Assembly: GCF_016213215.1 (NCBI RefSeq) | Contig: NZ_JACRAW010000120.1 | Coordinates: forward strand, 1 to 51,429 | Origin: Bradyrhizobium sp. | Lineage (GTDB): Bacteria > Pseudomonadota > Alphaproteobacteria > Rhizobiales > Xanthobacteraceae | Reading direction: 5' to 3' | Length of the DNA: 51,429 bases | In this document: in pieces, positions 24,095 to 34,011 of the stretch | Numbering within the stretch: position 1 is the stretch's first letter | Layout: every line of letters starts with the position of its first letter | The notes under the pieces: model-generated | What the model was told of the DNA's origin: nothing | Database searches by the model: none | What the model saw: the letters and a program-made list of their open reading frames with translations, nothing else | Translations under genes and position numbers: made by a program

Positions 24095-26374
24095 ATGGAT
24101 TCTCGCCTGCAATCCGTTGCCGCGGAGCAGCCCTCTGCTTCGCGAAACCGCCTGGTGCTTGCGGTCTATACCGCCGCGATCTTCCTGAGCGCGTTGCTGC
24201 TGTTCTCGGTGCAGCCCCTCTTCACCAAGATGGTGCTGCCGCGGCTCGGCGGCTCGCCGGCGGTATGGTCGGTGGCCATGGTGTTCTTCCAGGCACTTTT
24301 GCTCGCAGGTTACGCCTACGCGCACTTTCTGACGCAGATCAGGCATCGCGCGATTCCCGTGGTCGTGCACCTTGCCCTGCTGCTCGTTGCGCTGCTCAGC
24401 CTGCCGCTCTCGATCGCAAGCACCTGGGGCGAGCCGCCGACCAGCGGTTACGCCTTCTGGCTGCTCGGCCTGTTTGTGGCTTCGATCGGCTTGCCGTTCT
24501 TTGCGCTCGCCGCCAACAACCCTCTGCTGCAGGCCTGGTTCGTCCGCACCGGCCACCCGGCCGGGCCCGATCCGTATTTTCTCTACGCGTCCTCGAATAT
24601 CGGCAGTTTCCTGGCGCTGCTGTCTTATCCGGTTCTGCTGGAGCCGTTGTTCACGTTGCGCACGCAAAACCTGATCTGGACCTTTGGCTATGGCCTGTTG
24701 ATCGTGTTGATCGCCGGATGCGGCGCGCTGCTGGTGCGCTCGCCTGCATCGGTTGTGGTCGATGCGCCGGCCGACGAAGCGAATGAGCCGCCGCCTTCGT
24801 GGCTGTTGCGGGCGCGCTGGATCTTCCTTGCCGCGGTCCCCTCCGGACTGCTCATCGCAGTGACCGCGCATATCTCGGCCGACGTCGCTGCCGCCCCCTT
24901 ACTGTGGGTGCTGCCGTTGTCGCTCTATCTCTTGACCTGGGTGCTGGTGTTCCAGTCGCGGCCGTTGGTGCCGCACAAATGGATGCTGCTGCTCCAGCCG
25001 ATCGCGATCGCCGACATCGTCATCCTGCTCGCCTTCGGTAGCGAGCAGAATTTGCTACTGACCCTCGGCGGCCATCAATTGTGCTTCTTCATCATCGCCA
25101 TGGCCTGTCATGGCGAACTGGCGCGCACGCGGCCGCCGGCAAAATACCTTACCGGCTTCTATGTCGCGCTGTCGTTCGGCGGCATGGTGGGCGGCCTGTT
25201 CGCCGGCCTCCTTGCGCCCTACGCATTTTCCTGGGTTGCGGAATACCCGATCCTGCTGGCGCTGGCGGCGCTATGCCGGCCGGCGGGCCATGAACGATTG
25301 TCGCGCTGGATGCGCTGGTACTGGCCGGCGCTGGCAGTGCTTGCGGTCGTCCTGGTCACACTCGCCTATTCCGGCGGCCAGATCACCGAATGGCTCAAGG
25401 ATCATCGCGCCTGGGTCGCCGGCAGCGTGGCGGCGCTTGCGGTGCTGCTTGCGCTCGCGCTCAATGCCGACCGCTGGAAAATTTCTGCGACGGTCGCCCT
25501 GGCACTCGTTCTGATCCGCGTCTATCCGGCGGATGAGGGCCGCGTCGAAACGGTGCGCAGCTTCTTCGGCGTGCACAAGATCGTGGTGACGCCCGGCGAT
25601 CATTATCACGTGCTGATGCACGGCACGACTATCCATGGCGCCCAGCGATTCAAGAACAACGACGGTACGCCCGCGTCGGGCCGGCCCGAGCCGATCACCT
25701 ACTATCACAAGGACGGCGGCATCGGGCAGGCGATCACGGCGGTCCGCGAGCGCAAGGGCGCGCCTCTCAAGGTTGCCGTCATTGGCGTCGGATCCGGCAC
25801 GCTGACCTGCGCCTCGGAGCCGGGCGAGAGCTGGAAGTTCTTCGAGATCGATCAGACCATGGTCGATACCGCGCGCGATCCAAAATATTTCAGCTACATC
25901 GCCAGCTGCGAGCCGGACATGAAGCCTGTGATCGGCGATGCGCGTCTCACCTTCGCCAGGGAGTCGGACGGCGCCTACGACCTGATCATCGTCGATGCCT
26001 ATTCATCGGATGCGATCCCAATCCATCTTGCGACCAAGGAGGCAATGAAGATCTACAAGGACAAGCTTGCGCCTCAGGGCGCGGTGGTGATGCATGTGTC
26101 CAACCGTCATCTCGAGCTGGAAAGCGTCGTTGTCGGCATTGCCGATGCCAACGGCTTGAAGAGCTGGGTCTACAACGAGGATTCCGGGCGCGATGACGAG
26201 TATATCTTCTCGACCGACGTCGTGATCTCGGCACGGGAGGCAGCCGACGTAGGCAGGCTGGCATCGTTGGAAGATTGGGAGAAGACCGAGCCGGAAGAAC
26301 ACGAGCGCGTCTGGACCGACGACTACTCCAACATCATCGGGGCGCTCTACCGGCGCTGGCGCAATGTCGAGTGA
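24095..26374 (+). CDS. Membrane protein fused to a spermidine synthase-like domain
   Basis: The 759-aa protein has two parts. About residues 20-475 form many hydrophobic helices (for example FLSALLLFSVQPLFTKMVLP and LYLLTWVLVF). About residues 480-759 form a spermidine synthase-like methyltransferase fold, with glycine motif VIGVGSGTL (about 562-570), a following acidic FFEID, and IIVDAYSSDAIPIHL in the place of the catalytic aspartate region. Such fusions are widespread and mostly uncharacterised; aminopropyl transfer is unproven. It is convergent with the GDPD gene, with only 16 nt between stops. Confidence 0.85.
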   Translation: MDSRLQSVAAEQPSASRNRLVLAVYTAAIFLSALLLFSVQPLFTKMVLPRLGGSPAVWSVAMVFFQALLLAGYAYAHFLTQIRHRAIPVVVHLALLLVALLSLPLSIASTWGEPPTSGYAFWLLGLFVASIGLPFFALAANNPLLQAWFVRTGHPAGPDPYFLYASSNIGSFLALLSYPVLLEPLFTLRTQNLIWTFGYGLLIVLIAGCGALLVRSPASVVVDAPADEANEPPPSWLLRARWIFLAAVPSGLLIAVTAHISADVAAAPLLWVLPLSLYLLTWVLVFQSRPLVPHKWMLLLQPIAIADIVILLAFGSEQNLLLTLGGHQLCFFIIAMACHGELARTRPPAKYLTGFYVALSFGGMVGGLFAGLLAPYAFSWVAEYPILLALAALCRPAGHERLSRWMRWYWPALAVLAVVLVTLAYSGGQITEWLKDHRAWVAGSVAALAVLLALALNADRWKISATVALALVLIRVYPADEGRVETVRSFFGVHKIVVTPGDHYHVLMHGTTIHGAQRFKNNDGTPASGRPEPITYYHKDGGIGQAITAVRERKGAPLKVAVIGVGSGTLTCASEPGESWKFFEIDQTMVDTARDPKYFSYIASCEPDMKPVIGDARLTFARESDGAYDLIIVDAYSSDAIPIHLATKEAMKIYKDKLAPQGAVVMHVSNRHLELESVVVGIADANGLKSWVYNEDSGRDDEYIFSTDVVISAREAADVGRLASLEDWEKTEPEEHERVWTDDYSNIIGALYRRWRNVE

Positions 26375-26390
26375 TCTTTCGTAGCCTTTG

Positions 26391-27371
26391 CTAGGGCGTA
26401 ACCGGGTAGCCGGCCGGCAGGTCGATGCCCTTCTCCGCGGCTATCTTACGCAATAGGTCGGGACGGTCGGAGATGATGCCGTCCACGCCCATGTCGATCA
26501 TGCGCTCCATGTCTGCCGGCTGGTTGACGGTCCACGCGATGACGCGCAGTCCGACATCGTGAGCTTCGGCGATCAGCACAGGGCTCAAGTCGGCGTAATG
26601 AGGCGACCAGATCGCGCCGCCGGCGGCTTTGATCGTGCGCGGCAGCGATCCGCGGTGGTCGGCGGGATTGAAGCCAGCAGTCCAGTTGGTGGCCTTGTCG
26701 AGCGCGACGTTTTGTGAAGATCCGCGCTGCAGGGTGAGATAGGCGGTCGGCACCGCCGGCGAGCGTTGCTGGACGATCTTTAAGGTACGCCAGTCGAAGG
26801 ACTGGATCATGACGCGGTCGGTGAACTTCTCCGCCTCGAGCAGACCGAGAATCCGCCTGACGAACGTTTCGGGATCGGGTGACTCCTGCGGATAGTCCGG
26901 GTCGATTTTGGTTTCGATGTTGAGCCGCACGCGGGGATTACCTGACTTGCGCACCAGGTCGATGACTTCCTTGAGCATCGGAATTCGGGTGCCCGGGACG
27001 GCCTGTTGCTCGGGAAACTGCTTGGCGTAGGCGCTGTCCGGCCGAATCTGGCCGACGTCATATCTCCTGACCGCTTCGAGGGGCAGCCGGACCAAGGGCG
27101 TGCCGGGCGGCGAGACATAGGTGCCATCGGCATCGCGGGCGAGGTCAGGGTTCAACCGGCGTTCGTGCGACACGACGATCGCGCCGTCCTGCGTCACCCC
27201 GACGTCAAGCTCCAGCGTGTCGATCCCCATGGACAACGCCTTGGCGAAGGCCGGCAACGTATTTTCCGGCAGCAGCGCCCGTCCGCCGCGATGCGCCTCG
27301 ATGTCGAAAGCCATGGCCGCCCCGCTGAAGAGAAAGCAAAGTACGGTCAGGATGACACAGAGGATGGGCAT
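26391..27371 (-). CDS. Secreted glycerophosphodiester phosphodiesterase
   Basis: Periplasmic GDPD of 326 aa that would cleave deacylated phospholipid head groups to glycerol-3-phosphate. The start at 27371 gives a signal peptide (MPILCVILTVLCFLFSGAAM, cleaved near AMA). Catalytic motifs follow at once: IEAHRGGRALLPENT (His, Arg, Glu) and ELDVGVTQDGAIVVSHE (Glu, Asp, His). The C-terminal WTVNQPADM and DGIISDRPDLL close the TIM barrel. An in-frame ATG at 27425 lacks a sensible signal sequence. No glycerol-3-phosphate transporter genes are adjacent. Confidence 0.92.
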   Translation of the reverse strand: MPILCVILTVLCFLFSGAAMAFDIEAHRGGRALLPENTLPAFAKALSMGIDTLELDVGVTQDGAIVVSHERRLNPDLARDADGTYVSPPGTPLVRLPLEAVRRYDVGQIRPDSAYAKQFPEQQAVPGTRIPMLKEVIDLVRKSGNPRVRLNIETKIDPDYPQESPDPETFVRRILGLLEAEKFTDRVMIQSFDWRTLKIVQQRSPAVPTAYLTLQRGSSQNVALDKATNWTAGFNPADHRGSLPRTIKAAGGAIWSPHYADLSPVLIAEAHDVGLRVIAWTVNQPADMERMIDMGVDGIISDRPDLLRKIAAEKGIDLPAGYPVTP

Positions 27372-27557
27372 TTGTCGCTTTGGTTCGGAAGCAATAGTGA
27401 TGAGCCCAAATGTAAATGAATCCATATCATCGGCATCGCCGCTGCATGAGAGATGAGCGGCCGCGCAACGTCAATGTGGTGTGTGGAGACCTTTTGCGGT
27501 GATCGGAGCGGATGCCCCGAGAATCGTAGTACGCCGGCCGTTGGGCCACCGCCGCAA

Positions 27558-28337
27558 TCAATCCTGATAATAGTAGCGACGCGGCTGGTAATAGGGACGT
27601 GGCTGATAGTATCCCTGTGGCGCGTATTGCTGGCGGTAGCCGGGATCGTAATACTGGTATTGCTGCTCCGGAAGGACTTGCGAGCCATAGAGGCGACGGC
27701 TGCTGCGCGGCGCCGGATAACGTGCGCCGTCCGAGCTGCCATCGGCAGGATAGATGTAGTCGTCGTCGGCCTGTTGCTGGGGCGCGTAGCGACGGCCCGG
27801 CGCCAGGTCGACCGGATCTCCGACCGTATATTGCTGGTCGTACTGCTGCATCTGGTCACGACGCGCGACCGCCGTGTTGCCGCGGCGCGGATTGCGCGCA
27901 AGCGCCACCTGCGCGGAGCCGGTGAGGGTCACCGTGGTCTTGAGCACGCCTTCGTTTTGTACGAGGTCGTAAAGCGTTGCGGCATTGGCGCGCGACAGTC
28001 GTACACATCCGTGTGAAGCCGGCGAGCCAAGCTTGGCTTCGAAATCGGTGCCGTGGATCGCATGCCCGATCTTGGTGAAGAAGATCGAATGCGGCATCGG
28101 TGCGTCGTCGAATTCCTTGGAATAGTGGTCCTCCTCCATCCGGAAGGTGCGGAAGCTGCCGTTCGGCGTCTCGTAAGAGGGAATACCGGTCGAGACCGGC
28201 CACCGATAGCGCTCGACGCCGTCGACCGACACGGTCATGGTCTGGTTGTCCTTGTCGACGAGGATGGAAACATTCGCCTGGGCGGCGGAGCCGGCGAATA
28301 GCGTCAAACCGGCAATCGCAATAAGCAAGGAACGCAT
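27558..28337 (-). CDS. L,D-transpeptidase (YkuD family) with Tyr/Gln-rich tail
   Basis: Secreted enzyme that forms 3-3 peptidoglycan cross-links or attaches outer-membrane proteins. The 259-aa protein has a signal peptide (MRSLLIAIAGLTLFAGSAAQA), the YkuD domain (about 23-160) with HAIHGT and the active site SPASHGCVRL (Cys111), and a long low-complexity tail rich in Tyr, Gln, Pro and Arg (about 190-259, ending QPRRYYYQD). The start at 28337 was chosen for the signal peptide; the frame extends to 28388. The tail may bind the wall or a partner. Confidence 0.9.
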   Translation of the reverse strand: MRSLLIAIAGLTLFAGSAAQANVSILVDKDNQTMTVSVDGVERYRWPVSTGIPSYETPNGSFRTFRMEEDHYSKEFDDAPMPHSIFFTKIGHAIHGTDFEAKLGSPASHGCVRLSRANAATLYDLVQNEGVLKTTVTLTGSAQVALARNPRRGNTAVARRDQMQQYDQQYTVGDPVDLAPGRRYAPQQQADDDYIYPADGSSDGARYPAPRSSRRLYGSQVLPEQQYQYYDPGYRQQYAPQGYYQPRPYYQPRRYYYQD

Positions 28338-28613
28338 CTGACTTGGCCTCCGGCCTTCGCAGCGCCACGGCTCTCCGTCTCCCGGCATCCATTATGCCCG
28401 GGAGCCGGCTTCGGTTCCAGCGGCCCGGCACGCATCGTTAAAGGCCGGAAGGGTTTAAGCAAGGTCGGCACAGGCGGATTCGGCGAAGCCAGGCTGACGT
28501 TTTCGCGAGCATAACGGCCGGCGTTGCGACCTTGGTCACAGAGGCGCAACCATTTGGCCGCATCGCTCCTTCGCATTGCCCGTCTCTACAGAGTTGATCA
28601 CCGCTGCCGCGGA

Positions 28614-29371
<758 letters not shown>

Positions 29372-29375
<4 letters not shown>

Positions 29376-30295
29376 GACGTCCTCACGAGATCGACGAAAA
29401 TGTCTTCCAGCGATGATTGCGTGGTTTCGAGATCGGCAAAGCGGATGCCGGCATTGCGGAGATCGCCGAGGAGGCTCGTGATCCCGGTGTGCTCGCCCCG
29501 GGTGTCGTAATTGTAGATCAGCTGCCTGCCGTCGTCGCAGAGCTCGAGCTTGTAGGGCGCGAGAGCCGGCGGGACGGCATCGATCCTGTTTTGCAGGTGC
29601 AGCGCCAGGCGTTTCCTGCCGAGCTTCTGCATCAGCCTGGTCTTGTCCTCGACCAGGATGATCTCGCCCCTGTTGATGACGCCGATGCGATCGGCCATCT
29701 CCTGGGCCTCCTCGATGTAATGCGTGGTGAGGATGATGGTGACTCCGGCGGCCTTGAGTTCGCGGACAACCTCCCACATGCCCTTGCGCAGCTCGACGTC
29801 GACGCCCGCGGTGGGCTCGTCGAGGAACAGGATCTGCGGTTCGTGCGACAGCGCCTTTGCGATCATCACGCGACGCTTCATGCCGCCCGACAACGTCAGG
29901 ATCTTGCTGTCCTTCTTGTCCCACAGCGAGAGGTCCTTCAGCACCTTTTCGATGTGCGCGGGATTTTTGGCCTTGCCGAACAGGCCGCGGCTGAAGCTGA
30001 CCGTCGCCCAGACGGTTTCGAAGGAATCGGTATGTAGTTCCTGCGGCACCAGCCCGATCAGTGAGCGCGCCGCACGATACGACTTGATGATGTCGTGCCC
30101 GCCCACCGCCACGCTGCCTTGGCTCGGGTTGGCGATGCCGCAGATGATGCTGATCAGCGTGGTCTTGCCGGCGCCGTTCGGCCCGAGCAGCGCGAAGATT
30201 TCGCCGCGCCTGATGTCCAGGTTGATGTCGCTCAGCGCCTTGAAGCCGGACGCGTATGTCTTCGACAGATTGGTGAGGGAAATGACGGGCGACAT
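29372..30295 (-). CDS. ABC transporter ATP-binding protein (YadG/NodI-like)
   Basis: ATPase of 307 aa that powers the ABC-2 permease. It shows Walker A LLGPNGAGKTTLI (about residues 36-48), a Q-loop (LVPQE), the signature LSGGMKRRV, Walker B ILFLDEPTAGVD and the switch His (TTHYIEEAQ). After the nucleotide-binding domain a C-terminal region of about 80 residues follows, as in DrrA/NodI-type subunits. The two genes form a two-gene operon. Confidence 0.93.
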
Positions 30296-30541
30296 GTGAT
30301 CCGGGAAGTGGGCCTCGAGGAGGCCATGAAGGGAACGGCTGAGATATGAAGCCGAGCGCTCGCCTGCAATCAGTGGACAAACTTGCCTTGGAACGCGGGC
30401 ACCCGGGGATATGATTTCCGCAAGTGTTGCAGCGGAGACACGCTCCGCGGGTTAAGCTCTCGTTCCCAACGCCAGAATGTTGCATGTGCGAGCAGGCGAA
30501 GGGTACGCTTGCTGGCGACGCCCAGGTCCCAGGGAACTTCG

Positions 30542-31267
30542 ATGAAGCCAAGCAGCAGCCGTCACGGCTCCCGCGCTAGCCGTTCGTCCGCCATTCAGAT
30601 GCGATTGCAGGCGTGGGCAATTTGCCTGCTTCTGGTGTTGCCGTTCGCGATGACCCCGGCCGGCGCCACCGCCGCGGCGCCGTCCACGGCCGCAGCGACG
30701 ACGCATGTCTATCTGCTGCGTGGCGTGCTGAACATCTTCTCCCTCGGGCTTGACGATATCGCGGCCAAGCTGCAGGCGCAGGGCATTCCGGCGACGGTCC
30801 ACAACTTCATGTTCTGGTCCTCGCTGGCCGATGAGGCAGCGGCGGGCTACAGGAGCGGACGACTGAAGACGATCATTCTGGTCGGGCATTCGTCCGGCGC
30901 CACTGCGTTGCCCGACATGATCGCGAAGCTTGCCTCGCTTGGCGTCCCCGTCAAACTGGCGATCGGCTTGGATTCGGTATTCAAGACCAGGCTCGCCGGC
31001 GCCGCGGAGCGCTACATCAATTTCTACATTGCGAGCGGCGCCGGCGAGCCGGTGACGCGCACGCAGGATTTCAAGGGCAAGCTGGAGAATGTCAATGTGC
31101 AGTCGGTGCCCGGGGTCGGGCACGTCTCCATCGAAAAGAATCTGATCATGCAGCAGAAGGTGATCAACGCCGTCGATGCGGTCGTTTTCCGCCAGAAATC
31201 ACCGGCGGCTCCGGCCGGGGCGAGCGCCGCGCGGCACAATGCCGGCGTCGCCACCACGCGCAACTAG
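30542..31267 (+). CDS. Secreted alpha/beta hydrolase-like protein (first of a tandem pair)
   Basis: Protein of 241 aa with a basic N-terminus and hydrophobic signal segment (about 22-48, AICLLLVLPFAMTPAGATA). The domain begins THVYLLRGVLNIFSLGLDDIA and has a nucleophile elbow GHSSG (Ser117). A late VPGVGHVSIEKN may hold the catalytic His. It is clearly a paralogue of the next gene (shared order of elements: RG-L, F-LG/S-RG, GHS-G, VGHVSI/VTHINI). The start at 30542 was picked for the signal peptide. Substrate unknown; it might be a lipase or an esterase. Confidence 0.75.
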   Translation: MKPSSSRHGSRASRSSAIQMRLQAWAICLLLVLPFAMTPAGATAAAPSTAAATTHVYLLRGVLNIFSLGLDDIAAKLQAQGIPATVHNFMFWSSLADEAAAGYRSGRLKTIILVGHSSGATALPDMIAKLASLGVPVKLAIGLDSVFKTRLAGAAERYINFYIASGAGEPVTRTQDFKGKLENVNVQSVPGVGHVSIEKNLIMQQKVINAVDAVVFRQKSPAAPAGASAARHNAGVATTRN

Positions 31268-31352
31268 GGCGGCCCCGGTAGCGCCCCAAATTCCGCCAAA
31301 TCAGCCGCCAGTAAGTCTCGGTGGGAGACAGCCCCGTTTCCCACGCGGAGGG

Positions 31353-32279
31353 ATGCGTGGCGTGGCTTATCCGAGGCGAAAAGCCCTGCTTGCCGTTTGC
31401 GCGTTGCTCGCGCTGATACTGTCCGCGGGCGAAGCGTCGACCAAGTCGGTGATGGCTGAGACCGGAACCGCTCCTCCATCAGCCGCTGAAGTGGAGCCTC
31501 TGCCGCAGGGGCGAGTTTATTTGTTCCGCGGGGCGCTCGGACCGATCTTCTCGCGCGGCATCGATCGCCTGGCGGCGCGGCTGACCGATGCCGGTCTGAA
31601 GGCCGACGTTTATGAATTCACCCTCTGCCGGCTGGTCGCCCAGTGGGCGATTTCGAGCTATCGCGAGACGCACGCCCCGATCATCCTGATCGGGCATTCC
31701 ATGGGCGGCCTGTGTGCGCTGATATTCGCCGAGGTCCTCAGCAAGGAGAATATTCCCGTGAGCCTCGTGGTCACCATCGACCCAGCACACGCCAGCCCGA
31801 AGGTCCCGCTCAACGTCGAACGCTTCATCAATATCTTCCTCTCCGACGGCGTACTGGGTGGTGGCGATATCGTGGCAGAGCCTGGCTATCGCGGTCACTA
31901 CGCGAGCTTCGACCTGAAGAAGCAGGGGGACGTCACGCACATCAACATCGATAAGGCGGACTACATCCACGAGCAACTCGTCGGCATGATCACGCAGCTG
32001 CCGCGGGTGCCGGCGAGGACGGAAGGCGACGCCGTACCGCTCCGCTATCTCGTTCCGCCGGATACAAAAGTGGAACTTTGGGACAGCGGCATGCGCCTGC
32101 CTGCGCGGCCGGGCGACACGCTGGAGCGTGTCGCTGCGCTCTATCGCGTGCCGGTGTGGTCGCTGCTGCAGGCCAACAAGCTGCCGCAAGACGCGCCGCT
32201 CCCGGCCGGGCAGGAAATCGTCGTGCCGCGTCGTCTGACGCCGGCGGAAGTCGCACCTGCGGTGTCGACGCCGCGCTAG
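31353..32279 (+). CDS. Secreted alpha/beta hydrolase-like protein with C-terminal LysM
   Basis: Second paralogue, 308 aa. A signal peptide (KALLAVCALLALILSAGEA) precedes a hydrolase-like domain that starts GRVYLFRGALGPIFSRGID and carries the GHSMGG elbow (Ser116). The C-terminal region (about 262-300: RPGDTLERVAALYRVPVWSLL, then LPAGQEIVVPR) is a LysM peptidoglycan-binding module, absent from the upstream copy. The ATG at 31353 sits directly after GGAGGG, too close for good initiation, so the GTG at 31362 (9 nt spacing) is an equally good start. Gap to the first paralogue is 85 nt. Confidence 0.78.
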   Translation: MRGVAYPRRKALLAVCALLALILSAGEASTKSVMAETGTAPPSAAEVEPLPQGRVYLFRGALGPIFSRGIDRLAARLTDAGLKADVYEFTLCRLVAQWAISSYRETHAPIILIGHSMGGLCALIFAEVLSKENIPVSLVVTIDPAHASPKVPLNVERFINIFLSDGVLGGGDIVAEPGYRGHYASFDLKKQGDVTHINIDKADYIHEQLVGMITQLPRVPARTEGDAVPLRYLVPPDTKVELWDSGMRLPARPGDTLERVAALYRVPVWSLLQANKLPQDAPLPAGQEIVVPRRLTPAEVAPAVSTPR

Positions 32280-32298
32280 CCTGACAGCCTGGAGGCGA

Positions 32299-32922
32299 TC
32301 AGCGCGGCAGGAACGGAATGATCATCGGAACACGGCGGCAATAGGAGCCGTAGGCATCGGCGCCGAGCTCCTCGGTGAGAAATCGCTCCTCCATGCGGGC
32401 TTTCTGCCACATGCCGAGCGAAATGAGAATAGCGCCCAGGATCGCGGTGATCGTTCCGACGGCGATGCCGGTCGCGAGCATGCCGGTGATCAGTCCCGTG
32501 TATATCGGATGGCGCACGAGCCCGTATGGACCGGTATCGATGACGCGATGACCTTCCTTCTGGGTGATCGCATTGGACCAGAAGCGACCGAGATGGATTC
32601 GCGCCCACCACGTGAACGAAATGCCGGCGATCATGATCGCCACGAGCACGTAGATGCCGGCATTGCCGAAGTGCCATAGCGGCTTCTCACCCAGAGCCTC
32701 GGACGTCCACGGCGTAAGGAGGATGGCTCCGGCGAGGATGGGCAGCCGGTAGCGGCTGGAGTCCAGGGTCATCACGTGTTTTTTGGTCTGACCAGACCAG
32801 AACGATGCGGCGACCCAGCTGGCGAGCCATGCGAGCCAGATGATCGCCAGAAGTTGAGTTGGCCAGGTCGCGGTCCAGCCGCTCCAGACGAAAGATACCA
32901 GTTTGCTGAAATCGTAAGACAT
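32299..32922 (-). CDS. Isoprenylcysteine carboxyl methyltransferase-like membrane protein
   Basis: Integral membrane protein of 207 aa with five or so helices. The C-terminal half matches the ICMT/PEMT-type family: VIDTGPYGLVRHPIYTG (SAM-binding RHP motif) and later EERFLTEELGADAY. Bacterial members methylate unknown lipids or small molecules. It is convergent with the LysM hydrolase (19 nt between stops). Its 5' side faces the end of the SDR gene 36 nt away on the same strand, so they could form a transcript. Confidence 0.85.
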   Translation of the reverse strand: MSYDFSKLVSFVWSGWTATWPTQLLAIIWLAWLASWVAASFWSGQTKKHVMTLDSSRYRLPILAGAILLTPWTSEALGEKPLWHFGNAGIYVLVAIMIAGISFTWWARIHLGRFWSNAITQKEGHRVIDTGPYGLVRHPIYTGLITGMLATGIAVGTITAILGAILISLGMWQKARMEERFLTEELGADAYGSYCRRVPMIIPFLPR

Positions 32923-32958
32923 GCGTTGGATTGTATCCGAACTTGGACGGAGCGAAAA

Positions 32959-33990
32959 TCAACTCGCGCGGGAGCTCAGGGCCGGTTGCTTCAGCGATGC
33001 TGATCCCGCGTTGGCTTCGAGGGCGAGAAGATGGGCGATGGTTTCCTGCAGCACAGGCTCGATCGGACGAGGCTCATAGCCCAGTTCGTGTCGGGCCTTC
33101 TCGATTGAAAGATCGCTGGCCGCCAGCGCGATCCGCACGCCCTCGCCGGTTCCGCTCGGAGGCTTGTGGGTCAGGCGATCGGCAATAAGTTCCAGCATGG
33201 TGGCCGACAGCTCGGCAATCCTGCCCGGAACCGGGACGGGAAGCTGTCGACGGCCGCTGATCGCAGACATCATCCGCAAAATCCTGCGCAGCCTGATGCT
33301 TTCACCGCCGAGAATGTAGCGCTGGCCAATCCGTCCGCGCTCCATGGCCAGAGTTAGCCCCATGGCGACATCACGCACGTCGACAAGGTTCACCAGGAAG
33401 TCGACATGCAACTGCAGGCGGCGCCTCAGAAAGTGCCGCAGCATGGCCGTCGGCGGCGTCAAATTGTGATCGGCGGGCCCGATCGGCATGGTCGGAGTGC
33501 CGATGACGACGGGAAGGCCTGATGCCGCCGCCTGTCGCGCCAGCCCTTCTGCGAGCGCCTTTGAACGCGTATAGGCGCCAGGCATCACTTCGGCGGGCTG
33601 TAGCATTTCCTCTGCGCTGCCGCAGCCGAGGTCGGAATAGCGGAAGAGAATGGATTCGGTCGAGCAATGCAGGAAACGCGAGATGCCGCGCTTCTGCGCG
33701 GCCGCCAGCATGACTTCCGTGCCACCACAATTGACCGCGTGGAAGTCCTGCTTCCTGCCAACCCACATGCCCGGCAGCCCGGCCAGATGATACACCTGAT
33801 CGACACCGGTCAGAGCCCGATCCACCGCCGCGGGATCGAGCACTGAACCCTGAAGGTATTCCACGTCCGAAGGCAGGGCTCCCGGAGAACGGGTATCGAG
33901 AATTCTCACGCGCTGCCCTCTTGCCTGGAGGGCCGCTACGACGTGGTGTCCGATAAAGCCGCTGCCGCCAGTGACAAGGACATGCATCAT
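32959..33990 (-). CDS. NAD-dependent epimerase/dehydratase (extended SDR, HpnA/3-beta-HSD-like)
   Basis: Cytoplasmic Rossmann enzyme of 343 aa. The cofactor motif VTGGSGFIGHHV is at residues 6-17 and an acidic strand end (ILDTRS) favours NAD. A Tyr-x3-Lys catalytic motif is present as YTRSK, after CSTESILF, which supplies the serine region. The overall length and C-terminal YEPRPIEPVLQETIAHL resemble HpnA-like hopanoid-associated epimerases and 3-beta-HSD proteins. No hopanoid genes are visible here, so the substrate is open. It is downstream of the Mpo1-like gene, 21 nt apart on the same strand. Confidence 0.83.
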   Translation of the reverse strand: MMHVLVTGGSGFIGHHVVAALQARGQRVRILDTRSPGALPSDVEYLQGSVLDPAAVDRALTGVDQVYHLAGLPGMWVGRKQDFHAVNCGGTEVMLAAAQKRGISRFLHCSTESILFRYSDLGCGSAEEMLQPAEVMPGAYTRSKALAEGLARQAAASGLPVVIGTPTMPIGPADHNLTPPTAMLRHFLRRRLQLHVDFLVNLVDVRDVAMGLTLAMERGRIGQRYILGGESIRLRRILRMMSAISGRRQLPVPVPGRIAELSATMLELIADRLTHKPPSGTGEGVRIALAASDLSIEKARHELGYEPRPIEPVLQETIAHLLALEANAGSASLKQPALSSRAS

Positions 33991-34011
33991 GAAAAAAGAG
34001 TGCCGCTCTCC

